A stretch of DNA of 64,000 nucleotides from NCBI GenBank assembly GCA_030549775.1, contig CM060171.1:61686360-61750359 (forward strand). Direction: 5' to 3'. The position numbers and the translations under genes are program-made. Below are positions 22,942 through 35,660 of the stretch, piece after piece. Source of the stretch: Tamarix chinensis. Taxonomy: Eukaryota > Streptophyta > Magnoliopsida > Caryophyllales > Tamaricaceae. Under the pieces are notes generated by a model, which worked only from the letters and a program-made list of their open reading frames with translations, was not told the DNA's origin and made no database searches. The stretch's first letter is position 1; the number at the start of each line of letters is the position of its first letter.

Positions 22942-25029
22942 AGTTCCTTGCTCAACCAGCCAAAATTTTACACCTGTCGCCCTTCCCACAACTGTCCGTC
23001 ACCATATCCGCTGCTATAACTGCCTTTTGCACCTCCCAAAAACAAATACCAATCCTTCTCTACTTTCCCCTACCTTTATTTTCTCCTTTCTCCTTCCCAT
23101 CCTCTCTTTTTCTTCTTCTTTTCATTTCGACCGCCACCACTGTTGCCGCCACTTGTTGCGCCACCACCCTCACTTTACTCCTCTCAGTCTAGGCTACTAG
23201 CAACACCTCAACCTTAACTTTTATTCTCCATCTCTTCTCCTCAAATATCAACTTTTTCCATTTCCTTCCTCTTTTCAGGCCACCGCCGCCGCCGTCGTAC
23301 ACCACCGTCGGTGCCACCTATCTCCGCTGACCTAAGGTGAAACCCTAAGCCCTCTCAGCCCTTCTCCCCTATTTATTTAAGCTTATTCTATTTTATTTCA
23401 ATTTTTAACCCTTATTCGATTATTATTATTATTATTATTATTGGGATAAATATTAATGTTATCATTTCTTAGTAGGGTCGAGAGTTTATATAAATTATTT
23501 AGGTTATTAATTTCGAATTATTAATATTATTAGTATTATTATTATTATTATTATTCTTAGTATTAATATTATTTATTTAGAGGGCCAAATCCCTATTTTA
23601 CTTAAATGGTGCAATTACTACTATTTTTAGTATTAATATTATTATTACTACTATTATTAATATTATTATTATTATCATTATAAGTAGTATGTGTTAATAT
23701 TATTATTATTCTTACTAATGGTACTTTCATCATTTTGAAGTAGGGTCGAAAACCCTACCTTATATTACTTTCGAGTTAAGTCATCATTATTATTAATATT
23801 ATTATTATTATTTGGTAATTTCGATTATTATTTCATTACTATTATTATTATTATTATTTTTTATTAATAATGCCCTAATGATATTATTAGCATTATTTTG
23901 GTGAAGGGTTGAAGCCCTTATCTCACCATCCATTTTGAATCATATTAATATTATTACTAGTATTTTTAGTATTATTTTCTATAGTTATTATTAGTATAGT
24001 ATTATTTTATCAAAAATCCTAGTATTAGGATAAGTTAGTAAATAATAGTATTTTTAGTAAGAGGGATTCTAATTCTAGTTTTTTCCTCATAATAGGTGAG
24101 ACTAGTCAAAGCCCTAAAGAGGAGCGTGCTCCAAGATCGATGACATTTTAGGTAAGGGTGTAACTAAGGCCATTTATGTGTAATGTGTTTTACATGCTTG
24201 CATGCCATGTGATATGAAATATGATATATTTTATGTGTATTTTTATAACTATTATATATGCAGTATGACGTGGAGTTGAGGTATGTTTCTGCGATATTTT
24301 ATGACATGTGTAAAGTGTGTAAAGTTGTGTTTTTATTGTGATATGGTACGACCCATAAGACATGCATGTTAGGTTGTGTGATATGATGGTATGGAGTGAA
24401 ATAATGTGGGGTTGACCTAAGTATTATATGACCATGCATGGGGGAATATAGGGTTTGCATGGGATTTAGGGTTTGTATGGAAATTTAGGGTTTCATGGGT
24501 GAGCATAAGATTTTGCATGAAAATGTTCGCACGTTTGCATGGGGAATATAAAGTTTACGTGGAGATAAACTTTACGTATGAATAGTCAATTTGAGGTGTG
24601 AGGAAGGTGATGAAAGGGTTGTTTGGGCGTTTAAATGTGTTGCATGAAAAATAGTACGTGGGATAATATAAGGGTATATAGTAGACCGATCTAGGGTTTT
24701 GTGTGGTGGTTAGAATTTAGTATAGTATTTGGGGTGTATGTGGTTGGGTGTGTGTCTGGTGAAGTAAAGTGTGTTAGTGAAGAAGTGAATGGGTAGGTGG
24801 TGAAAAAGTAGTGGGCTTGGGTCCACACGTGGGGAGATGGACTCTAATGTAAGTCTGGTAAAGAGGGAAGAATAATGGGATCAGTTAGGGCTTTATGAGT
24901 CTATGATTGAGACGGGTTCTTTTGGGGGAAATAGGTGTAAAGGAAGTTAGCCATGCATGTCTAGGGCTAAAATTTCTGAATAAGATACCTAAAACATTAA
25001 TCATGTAAAGTGGAAGAGTATTGATTCAG

Positions 25030-25400
25030 GCCTAGACCGATCCACCGACATAATAGTGGCCAGGTACCGAGGCATCCTAGAGACCGATCCACCGGCGTAT
25101 AATAGTGGTAGGGTATGTTACCCTAAGTGACCGATCAACCAGCTAAAATAGTGGGGGATCCTGAGCTCAATAAACCAAATCCTACAGTTTGCTAAGATAT
25201 AGGAAAGATACTAATTATTTATAGTGGAACACCGTGCGAGAAAGGGGCCAGACCGATCCACTGGCATATAATAGTGGTAGGGCATGTACCCTAAGTGACC
25301 TATCCATCGACTAGAATAGTGGACAGATGCCAAAGTGCCCTGAAGACTGATCAACCGGCTAAAATAGTGGGCTCCCGTACTTGTATGGACTTGATAAAGA
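25030..25400 (+). repeat. Array of CCAC...GTGG modules in LTR-A1
   Basis: About six degenerate copies of a module made of CCGATCCACCGG followed by (C)TA-AATAGTGG, for example near 25040, 25084, 25130, 25253, 25305 and 25350. It corresponds to the arrays at 35161-35660 and 53226-53580. Confidence 0.8.
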
Positions 25401-26214
25401 GCACGGCGTGAAAATACATTCAACAAAAGATTAATTAAGTAATTAATTTGGACTATATTGGATCTTGCTATATTCACCAGAAAGTTCATTTGCCTTTGTG
25501 TTATTATGTTGGACCTTATGCTCTTTTATTATTATACATTATTTGTGTGAATTTTGCATGTTGGCCTTAGTGCATGTTTACCTTGCTTAGTATGTAGCGT
25601 ACTGATCACCCTTTTCATGGGTGCTGCTCATTCCCACGAGCAGGATGCCATTCTGATGTGTTGTAGGTTGGAGATGCCTTCTTTGATGATATTGATGTTT
25701 ATAGGGCATCAGGCATGGGCGAGAGTTGATTATGGGCTGGATTAACCTTCAAAGTGGTGTGGTCGGTTTTCCCTTCATATGCTATTATTATCCTTATTAC
25801 CCTTTTTACTATGTTATGAATTCCATAAACAATTTTAACGTCATGGACATCTTTCTACTTTAAGAAACTTTCTCTCGTAATTTGATTATATAATAATTCA
25901 AGCGTACTCTGATTTTATATTGCGAACCTTGATTTATGTATTGATATGAATTGATGGCAATGTTTTCTCGACCTTAGCACTTGGTACTGGAACGGTAGGA
26001 GTGAATCGGTCTGGTACTAAGTCTGGCGGTAGCATTATCAGAATTTATGGGTTTTAAATTTAAAGGTTTTGTTTTTAAAAAAAAGTAGTAAATCTTGGGG
26101 TGTTATAGTCTAATATATCTAATATAATATATAATGAAAACTCATCATTTAAGCATCCTCATACAAATAATAAATTAGAACTCAAATTTTACTAAGTTTG
26201 ACTAAAATCCTATC

Positions 26215-27327
26215 AATATTGAAACATCTCACAAGCTAAATCATTTCTAAAGTTATTCCAAGTGGTGATGGTCTCTAGATGGACAATGAAAGAATCATCA
26301 CCAACATCTTTCATTTCATTATCACATTCTACAACAAATGTCTCTATTGGATTAGTATTCATCTTCATCTTGAAAAATTTATGTAACATAGCACATGCAT
26401 AAATAATCATGCCCACTGTCATCAATACCAAGTAGTGCATCTTAAAATGCACCATCTCATATTTAATAAACCCAAACTCCTTTCTATTATATTTCTATCT
26501 TTAAAATGCTTCATTTTGTAAAACTCCTTAGCAGTTATCGGTTGATGTCCATGTCTCCATTTAATAAGATGATACTTTTGACCTCTATGTGGAGTTAGGA
26601 AGCCTTCGCAGTTGATGTATCCGACATCACATAAATAGTAACACCCTAGTATACATTAAAATATTACCATTGTTACATAATGAAGTCAAAGTTCATTAAC
26701 AAAAAGTGTAATACTTGAAGGTATTATAATTGTTACCTTAAGAAACTTTTAACTCATTCCTTATAGAAAGTGCATCTTGAAGTACTCTATTATCATGAGG
26801 TGAACCCTCCCAAAAAATTAAAATATACATACATAGTAGATCTTTTGAACATTCACCTATCATATTAGTGGATAATTTTCCCTTTTGATTTCGATACTTA
26901 CCTTTCTTATTTTCTCCAATACGAACTTAGACATAGGTTCCATCTAAAGCACCTAAACAACTCTACACAAAATCAAAATTGTTATATATTATTTGTTTTA
27001 AATTTTAAATCTATATAAAATTATAAAATTAATGTGAAACACCTTAAACAAGTCCCATCTTTCATCTGAACTGCTTCCATCAATAGGCTCTAGCTTCTTC
27101 CAAAGAAGATTGTGACATTTAAGAACAACATGAAGTATAGTATTAAAGTGCCTAGGTATTTTTTACCACTTCACCTAAAATATACTTGAGTTCTTCTATT
27201 TTTGGTATCATGAGAGAGCGCATACAAGAATATTGTGACCATCTCTTCTACATCAATGTTTTTGTTTCCATTTAGCCCAGCAACATCCCATAACATATCA
27301 CACAAGTAAATAAAACATCTTCTATTA
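26215..27327 (-). pseudogene. PIF/Harbinger (HARBI1-type) transposase, broken and truncated
   Basis: Reading the minus strand from 27327 to 26213 in shifting frames gives the DDE_Tnp_4 order. There is an upstream segment (DVEEMVTIFLYALSHDTKNRR), then CLGALDGTYV followed by YRNQKGKLSTNMIG (the first catalytic Asp lies in LDGTY), then FWEGSPHDNRVLQDAL (second Asp region), and finally IIYACAMLHKFFKM and WNNFRNDLACEMF near the C-terminus. The last 80 residues form an open frame at 26213-26455. Stops and frameshifts interrupt the remainder. It is cut at 27327 by the 5' LTR of element D, so the N-terminal end is missing. It pairs with the Myb/SANT-like ORF1 at 19964-20949. Confidence 0.85.
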
Positions 27328-30300
27328 TGTAATAACCCATATTTTTATAATAATTATAGAATAAAAAATTATAGTGTTTAATAATGTTTGATCTTGATTT
27401 AGAACTATAACTAGGTTTGAGGTAAAGATGGTTTTGAGTAAAGTTTGGAAATTTAAATAAAACAAGCTTTCAAGCATATCAATCGACTGGTGTTTTGTTT
27501 AAGCTAAGGGGTTTTGTTCAACTAAACTAATTGATTGGTATGAGGAATTAATCAACTAATTTGTAGAACTATCAATTGGTTGACTAAACTGATTAATTGG
27601 TTGGTCGATTCAAGTAATTTTCTAAGCTTGACATTTTCTAGGATTTTTTTTATCAAAATCAAACTTTGATAATCCAAATACAAACTATTCTTGAGTGATT
27701 CTTAACCATTTTTATTATTTATTAAAATTTATTTACTACCTCAAATAGATTTGAGGGCTGAATTTTGACAGTTGAAGGGGAGGACAACCTCACTCTTATT
27801 TCACTCAAATTTTTAAGGAAAAATTTGGGTTTTTGATAAGTTATATGACCACACTCATTCCTCAATAGATTCATTGGTTAAAATTAACCCTAATCATCCC
27901 TTGTTTTCACTTTTCTTTTAGCCTCCAAAATATCTCATCCATCTAGCACTTATGTTATTCCTCTCCACTTTGAGCTTATATTGGTATTCATTTCACTCTT
28001 TGTATCCTTTATCTAACTCTCTATTGTTTTATTCTTAACCAAGAAAGAGTTAGATTTAAGAGAAAATTGAGTTGTTTTAAGTTGAATCATTCTTCATTTT
28101 TCTATTGGGTGTGGTAAGTCCGTTTTATTTTCTAATTTGATTTTTTGATTTGTTAAAGTTATTCAATGAGTTATGAGTTTTAACTTGTTGTTTTTAAAGG
28201 TTTTGGAAGTTGAAATCTTCCAACTTGAGTTTTTCCTCTTTAGTGGAAAACTTTATTAACCATCAAGTAAGTCATTCTTACCTCTGAAATGTGGCTTGAA
28301 TAAGCATGTAATGTGATGTACTCTACAAGATGTTAATTTTTATATGCCTGCATGAGAGTTTGACTTATAATTTATGCGCATTGAATTAATTGAGAATCTA
28401 GAGAAAAATTTATGATTTTTGTGAAAATAGGGTCAATTTGCTTGAAAGTGAAGCATGATTCAATTTATAAGCTTGTTAAATATTATTATTTTACTATGAA
28501 ATGTTATGGTTTGGATGTGGTAAAATTTTAGAGTGAGATTCACTTGAAAAATGTCTGATCTGTTCTATCTAAGAGCAAAGTGATTGGCTGGTTAGGCCAA
28601 CAGAATCAACTGGTTGGCCCAAACTAATTGACTGATTGGTCTATGGTGACATTAGTTGCTCTTTGCTAAAACTCATCGACCAGTTTATTAGAACTAATTA
28701 ACTAATAATGGAATAATCAACTAGTCTTACCAATCAAATCAACTAGTTTGAGGGAACCCTAAGGTTTGACTTAGCTAAACTGATCTACTAGTTGGCCCAA
28801 ACCGATCGACTTATTTAGGAAAAACGTGTGATTTTGATCTTCAAGACTTGATATGTTTTGATACTATTCCCAATACTACTATTTAATGATGGAATAAATT
28901 GACTAACCAAATAGATGGATTAATTGGATCATCATTCATGGCATTCTTAACAAGTGCTTGGGAAAGCTTTAGTGGAAAAAACTAAATAAGTATGTTATGA
29001 CTTCAAAAGGTTAGTGTAATCTAGATTGTTGGCCTAAAATGGATTATTATGCTAGATTCTTAACACCACATGGTTGGAATGAGTATATGGTTGTGTTACT
29101 TGGATCTTATATGAGCCTTGTATGATCATGTAACCTTGGAAAATAACACACTAATCACTTAAAGTGGAAGATCATCAAGCTATGTATGTTTAATACCCTA
29201 TCTTTTTGTAAATGTGTTGAATGAGAAATTATACCATTTATTGGTGTTTGAATTTGATTTAGAAGTATGATTGGTTTTGACGTAAAGTTGGATTTAAAAT
29301 GAGGTTGGAAAACTAAATTAAGTAAGTTTGTAGGTGGACCGATCGACTGCTCAATGAAACAATCAATTCCTCATTTCAACAAAATGGTTTATACTCGACC
29401 AAACCGATCAACTAATTGAGGAACTAATCAACTAGTCTGTAGAACAGCCGACTAGTAAGCCAAACCATTCGACTTGTTTGTCGATCTCAATATATTTTTG
29501 AAACTCAATTTTTTGAGAAAATATCTTATACTAAAATAGAACCTTGATAACCTATTCAAAATCATTCCTAAAGGATTATTAAACTTTCTCATGGTGCATT
29601 AGGCCCAAAAATATTACCTCTCTCCTCTACACATTTTTGAGACCATTGCTTCAATTTCACACTTAATTTTGTTTAGCTGGTAGATTCCTTCCACAGTGAC
29701 CTTTAATTTCCCCTTTTGTGTTTTGCATTTCTAGATCAATCGACCTGTAGTTCTCTAGAATCACCATTTGAGCTCTGGACTATAAGTTAGCATATCTTGG
29801 ATGAAATTTGTTTATTCAACTCAAATTTGAATGATAAGAATTAGAGTTTTCGGTCTATTCCTGACCACTCTTACGATTTGTATCAATTTATTTGTTATAA
29901 ATAGCCCTAATCTCACCTTCTATTCACCTTTCTTTAAACCACTAAAAATGCTCCAACTCTCTAATACTCACCTTCTCCCTCTCCAATTCAAGCCATAAAT
30001 TCAAATTATTTTTCTCTTTTGATCAATTCTTTAGCTATCTCTTATTTTAATTGTGAAGTAATAAAGATTTTGATTTAGGGAAAAGGTTTGGTGATTCAGC
30101 AGAATTATCTTATGCTTTTCCATTGGGTGTGGTATGCTAATCTTTCCATTTCTATTTCAAGTTTGGATTTTTAAAACTTATTCACAAATTTATGAGTTAA
30201 ACTTGTTGTTTTTAAGGCTTTGAAAGTTAAGGATTTCATGGGTTGAGTTTTCTTGTTTGAGGAAAGTTTTTTCTACATCAAGTCATTCTTACTTTTGAAA

Positions 30301-32774
30301 TATGGTATAATTAAGCTTGCATGTTATGGCACTATTAATACTTAATGTTATATGTTGGTATGAGTATATAGCTAAATAGAAATGGTATTGAGTGGTCAAA
30401 CTATGTATTTTGAGATAAAAGCATTAATCTTGAGGAAATATTAGGTTGTGGTGATTAATGGAGATATATGCAACTATTATAAGCAATAAATGTGTTAGGT
30501 GATGTTAAATCATGTTTCAATGTGGTATAATAAAGAATTATAAGCATGATCTACACGAAAATTATCCTTTGGTGCTACTGGAGGGAGAATCGACCAACTA
30601 GTTAGGTTAAAAATGATCGACTGGTTCCTAAAATAATCGACTGATAGGCCTATAGGGACCTTGGTCTTACTCTCTACTTAAACCCATCAGCTGGCTAGTC
30701 TATGAATAGTCGACTGGTCTACCAAACCGATCAAGTGGTTTGAGAAAAGCCTAGTTTGGTTAAGCAAACTTGATCAACTGATTGGCCCAAACCAATCAAG
30801 TGGTGGCTCAACTGATTGACTAGTTGGGTCATACTGATCGATTGGTTCAGTTGGTTTGTGTGATTTTCTTCTTCTTGGTTTGGATATGCTTTGATATTTT
30901 TCTTGGGATTAGTATAGGACTATTTAATGGATAAAATACATATATTACCATGGATTAATAAAATAATGAATGGACTAAATGGATCATGATCTATGACATA
31001 CTCAATGGGTGATGTAAAGGCTTGATAGGTGAATTATAAATGAGATGTGATGGTTTTTGAGAAAAAGGGTGATTAGATATGAAATTTGATTGAATGGATT
31101 AATATAATGGTTATGGTTAATATTGAACAAGCATATATGGAAATCCCACACATTATTGGGGATGAAAAGGATAAATATGGAAGGAATATGCAAATGTCTT
31201 ACTTACTCCTTGCATGGTGTAATACCCCAAAATTTCGAAAAACCTAAATTCTAATAGATAACTTTTATTTGAAATAAAATTTGCTTGTAAAATTATTTAT
31301 TTTAATTATTTTATGGATTTTGGAGTATGTAAAGTTAGATAAGAGTATTTAATAAATTAAAAATAAATATTTTGCTATTTATCATATTTTTTTATTTTAA
31401 TAATTTTTCAAACTAATATTTTACCCACTTTATCTTTTTTTTTAATTAATATTTTAGATTATAATGAACTAAATTATTAAATTAAATAATTTACCAAGAA
31501 TATTACATTTTAAGATTTATAAATTAATTTAATTTATTTTTCCTATTTTTCCATTTCCTTCTTTTACCCTTTTTTCCTTTCTTCTCTTTTTTTTCCTTCT
31601 CCCCCCCTTTTGGGCCGCCTGGCCTGCCTTCCTCTCCCCTCCTCCTTGTGCACTAGGCCACTGGCCCATCTCCCCTCCTTTCCTCCCTCCCTCACGCGGG
31701 TCGTCCCCCTTCTCTTCCTCGCACGCCCGCCCAGCACAGCCTGGCAGCCTTCCTTCGTTTTAAATTTCCCTGACCGGCCGGTTCAGCCTCATTTCCTTTC
31801 CCTTCGACCGGTCGGCTTCTTCTTCTTCTTCTTCCTTTTTCGTTGCCACAATGCCCAACAACCTGCATACGCCGACCACCGCCCTGCAGCTGCCACCACC
31901 TGCTCCCTCTCCTTCTCTCTCTTTCCCGTCATTTTCTTTCCCATTTCGAGCCAAACCGGCCCTGGACCACAGCTCACGCGTGACCCTCTCCCTTTCCTTC
32001 TTCTCTCCTCTCTTCCCCTGCCACCCGACCACCACCTGACACCTGCAGCACGATCGCCGGCCAGCCCTGCCCCCTCTCATCTCCCTCTTCTTTTTCTTCA
32101 GCTCCCAAGCCCTTCATTCCCCATTTTTTTCGAGCCTCACCTCTTCATCCCGAGCCTCTTCTCTCTTTTCTCCTCCTCCCATTCGTCCCCCATTTTTTTA
32201 TCACCGCCATCCGCCGCCGCCTGAACCACCTCGCCCAACCCTTGCGCCGCCTTCTGCCACCGCCTACTACCACCCTACACCACCACACAGCCCCTTTGAG
32301 CCCTGCACTTCCTCCCTTCTCCTCCTCTTCCTTTTTCTCCCCAGTTTTTCCCCTTACCGCCGAGCCACCTGCAACCGCCTATACCGCCGCCATCCGGCAA
32401 CCTCTGCCGCCACCCAGCCCACCGTTCGACACCCTGCAACCCCCTCTATAACCGCCATGTCTTAGTTGGCCGAAACCAACTCTTGCACCCCTCCATTTTC
32501 CCCTCTCCTTTTCCTTCCTTCACAACCCCTTTCCCTAGACCCATCTTGGCAGCCAACTTCGCCGCTTCTCCGCCGCCGTCTACGTCGCCTTGAGCCGCCG
32601 TGAAACCACCCTTAGCCTCCACCTACAACCCCTCTTCACTTCTGCACCATTCACTTGCCTTAGAACCTCCCCCAACCACCTTCTTTTCTAGCCTAAATAC
32701 CCTAACCCAAAAATAATGTATTTTGCTCCCTTCACCCTCTTTGAGCCTTTGTCCCCCATGGTTTTTGCATGAAA

Positions 32775-32798
32775 CTCACGCTGCCCATGCAGCGTGAG
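32775..32798. repeat. Perfect 10-bp hairpin in LTR-A1
   Basis: CTCACGCTGC and GCAGCGTGAG pair perfectly around a 4-nt loop (CCAT). It sits between the GC-rich block and the AT-rich zone, the same relative place as the TGCACG hairpins of the other copies. Confidence 0.85.
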
Positions 32799-33429
32799 CT
32801 CCCCCTTATTTTGGAATTTGTTTGGAAAATTTTTGAGGTATATCCATATTTAATTAAAGTGTATTATTATTAAATAAATTTGTTTTATAAAAGTTGTATC
32901 CTTTTCAACTTCTTATTTCTAACAATAATGATGGATATTATTTTTAGGTGTTGAGTTGCTAATTATGCTTGGTAAGATTTGATATTTTGCGGGATTAAGG
33001 TAACCATTAATCCTCCCTTAAATACATGGAAAAACGTATGCTAGCACATTAAGGGTTTAGTATGATTTTATGCATGTTTTGTATGCTTAGCATGATATGT
33101 ATATGGTTTCTTATATTGTTTGATAAAAAGGAAAAGCATGATGACTTTTGTGCCATATGTAGGTATGTTAATTAAGGAAGGAGTCTGATTATGGATGGAA
33201 ATGTTAAATACTTGTTTATGATGTATCATGTTGCTAATGCATGAATGATGTTATTGTTTAAGGGTATTTTAGTAATTATGCTTATGAGGTATGTAAATCA
33301 ATTTATGTAGTTGCTAATGAGTATTATGTTGAAAAATGACAAGTTGGTGGACTTAGATGATAAAAATGAAGTATTAATATCATTATTTTATGTAGTGTTA
33401 GTAAATTCATAAAAATGGTGAATAAAGGG

Positions 33430-34500
33430 GTTGAATGGAAATTTTATAAGTGAAAAGGGTATTTCGGTAATTTTATAAGTAAAAGGGTATTTTGGTAATT
33501 TAAAAATAAAGGGGTTAAATAATAATTTATAAGTAAAGGATAAAATTGTAAGTTGTGAGAAAGAAGGGTAAAATGGTAATTTTGGAAGTAGGGGTAAAAT
33601 AGTAATTTTGGATGAAGGAGGGCATTCTGGTAATTTTGGAGGTAGAGGGGCAAAATCGTAATTTCATAAGTAAAGGGTAATATGGTAAATTTTATAAGTG
33701 AATGGTGAAGTGGTAATTTATAAGTAAAGGGGTAATATGGTAATTTGGAAAAGAAGGGCAAAATGGTAATTATGTAAGGAAAGATAAAGATGGCAATCTT
33801 GGATGTGAAGGGGATAAAATAGTAATTTGTAAAGTAACAGATGTATGGTGGTAATTTTCATAAATAAAAGGATATTATGGTAAAATTAGATGTAAGGGGT
33901 AAAATGGTAATTTTGAAGTTAAGAGGATATTTATGGTAAACTTAGGAATAGGGGTAACTTGGTAATTATGATAACGATGAAAGATAATTTAGTAATTAAA
34001 TTATGATTGTAGAAGGGCAATTAAATAAGTATGATACTATAGAAGGGTAATTTGGTAAATTAACCAATTAAAGGGCATTATGGTAATTTTAATAATGGAG
34101 AAGGGCAATTTAGTGAATTATCTAACTAAAGGGGCAAATCGGTAATTTAAGCGTCTAAAGGATAAAGTGATAATTATTTAACCAACTAAAGGGGCAAAAT
34201 AGTAATCATGATAATGAAGGAGGGTAATTTAGTAATTTATCCAACTCAAGGGCAGTTTTGTAATTATAACGAAGGATAAGGGTGATTTGGTAATATAACC
34301 AACCAAATGGGAAATATGATAAGTGTAGTAATTATGAGGGGTGAATGGTGATCTAAAAAGTGTATGAGATAATTTGGTAATCTAAATTGGACAAAGGGTA
34401 ATTTGGTAATTACGCAACATTAAGGGTAATATGGTAATTTATCAAGTAAGGAATAGATACTTAGCAATTATATAAGTAAGGGGTTAAGGAGTAATTTGTA
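33430..34500 (+). repeat. Degenerate minisatellite of AAGGGTAATTTGGTAATT units
   Basis: Roughly 25-40 irregular units of about 25-40 bp, each with an AAGGG(G)-AAAATGGTAATTT core, covering about 1.07 kb. The minus-strand ORF at 33444-33761 with repeated 'LPFYP/NYQ' words is a product of this repeat. Other A-type LTRs hold only short traces (for example minus strand near 480-560). Confidence 0.85.
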
Positions 34501-35160
34501 CCTAACATATTGTTATGATTGTGGGACATTATAATATGATTCAAATAATACTGATTAACCAAGTAAGAGTATTTGATAATTAGTATAGCCTTAATGGTTT
34601 CTCTGTGGTATCCTGGATAATCATCCGAATAAGAGATGACTAATGATATCAGAACGATTGAAAGTGAATAAGTATCTGATTACCGTGCTTTTCGTGATCA
34701 CCTTAATTAAGACACTATTACTTAAAGTGAAAAACCTCGAGATCGGGATTGGTGACTCCTTAGGGGTCGCTACCCTAAGGACGTGGTTTAGTCTACGATT
34801 ATTCTGGTATTTGCTGGTGTGCCTTTGTGCCCCAGCCAGGCCCTATATCTTACTCTTTCTAGCTCTACGGACCTAGTTAGGGGGTATGCATACTTATGGA
34901 TTAGGTGTCCTTGTCGGTAGGGTACTGAGTTAGCTTTATGCACTAGTACGACCAGGGTACCTTTGCGTCCTTGGGTTCATGGTTGAAGGGTACTGAGTAG
35001 CTGATATGTACCGGTACGACCAGTGTACCTTTGTGTCCCGGGTTATCGATCTCCCATTCGAGGCAAATAAATATGGTTGATGTGCTGATTAAAGAAAAGG
35101 AAATATACTATTATTGAAAGTGGAATATTAATGAGCCGGGCCTAGATGATTATGATATTG

Positions 35161-35660
35161 AGTACCGGTCCACCGGTTATAATAGTGGTCCAGGAGCGTG
35201 TTGCCCTGGTATGTGATATTGAGTACCAGTCCACCGGTTATAATAGTGGTCCAAGAGCGTGTTGCCCTGGTATGTGATATTGAGAACCGGTCCACCGGAT
35301 ATAATAGTGGTCCAGGAGCGTGTTGCCCTATGTGATTATGAGTACCGGTCCACCGGTTATAATAGTGGCCATGAGCGTTGTGCCCTGGATGATGATTTTA
35401 TATATATTTCGGTCCACTGGCTAAAATAGTGGGGGTCCCGAGCTCAATAAAACCAGTATTGTATGTGAATAAGATTATGGAAAAATACTAATCACTTATA
35501 GTGGAACATCATGTGAGTCGGGGCTAGACTGGTCCACCGGCAAATAATAGTGGTCAGGTGTGTTCTGCCCTGTGTGTTTACCTTCCAGTCCATCGGCAAT
35601 AATAGTGGTCAGAGGCGTTCTGCCCTGTGTGTCGACATCCGGTCCACCAGCTATAATAGT
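35161..35660 (+). repeat. CCAC...GTGG module array with 61-bp tandem repeats
   Basis: Four near-identical units start at 35161, 35222, 35283 and 35341 (period 61, 61, 58 bp). Each holds CCGGTCCACCGG, then TATAATAGTGG, then GAGCGTGTTGCCCTGG. Looser copies follow near 35410, 35530, 35587 and 35640. Confidence 0.92.

Larger units (their letters stand above)
21012..26107. mobile_element. Composite chromovirus insertion ending in two inverted LTR 3' ends
   Basis: It is flanked by a perfect 5-bp duplication, GTCTA, at 21007-21011 and 26108-26112, so it entered as one unit. From left to right: an inverted 442-bp copy of the LTR 3' end (21012-21453), the last 80 codons of a gypsy pol with chromodomain (21458-21697), a polypurine tract, and a full plus-strand LTR-A1 (21848-26107). 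A normal element would start with the LTR 5' end. Here both outer ends are the LTR 3' (U5) end. It interrupts the PIF/Harbinger element between ORF1 and the transposase. Confidence 0.85.
21848..26107 (+). mobile_element. LTR-A1 of the composite insertion, 4.26 kb
   Basis: It starts TGAAATACCCC and ends TTGGGGTGTTATA. It has the family's order of zones: AT-rich start; pyrimidine-rich then GC-rich block (about 22140-23340); a hairpin with TTGCACG/CGTGCAA arms at 22916-22941; a long degenerate (ATT)n zone (about 23415-24060); an array of CCAC...GTGG modules (about 25030-25400); then a conserved 3' end with CACTTGGTACTGGAACGGTA near 25979. ORFs in the GC-rich block are low-complexity and not genes. 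Confidence 0.85.

Noticed and set aside
31610..32224. 204-aa Pro/Ser/Leu-rich ORF, and similar ORFs at 32242-32451, 50411-50899 and 50791-51402
   Set aside because: They lie in the pyrimidine- and GC-rich block of LTR-A1 copies, have no recognisable domain, and frames differ between copies.
33444..33761. 105-aa minus-strand ORF with repeated words
   Set aside because: Translation of the AAGGGTAATTTGGTAATT minisatellite.
34643..34876. 77-aa ORF with hydrophobic residues
   Set aside because: Falls inside a solo LTR-A1, in a zone shared with non-coding siblings.
35161..35400. CRISPR-like array (regular 61-bp repeats)
   Set aside because: The whole unit repeats, including the 'spacer', and it sits in a plant LTR; there are no unique spacers or cas genes.
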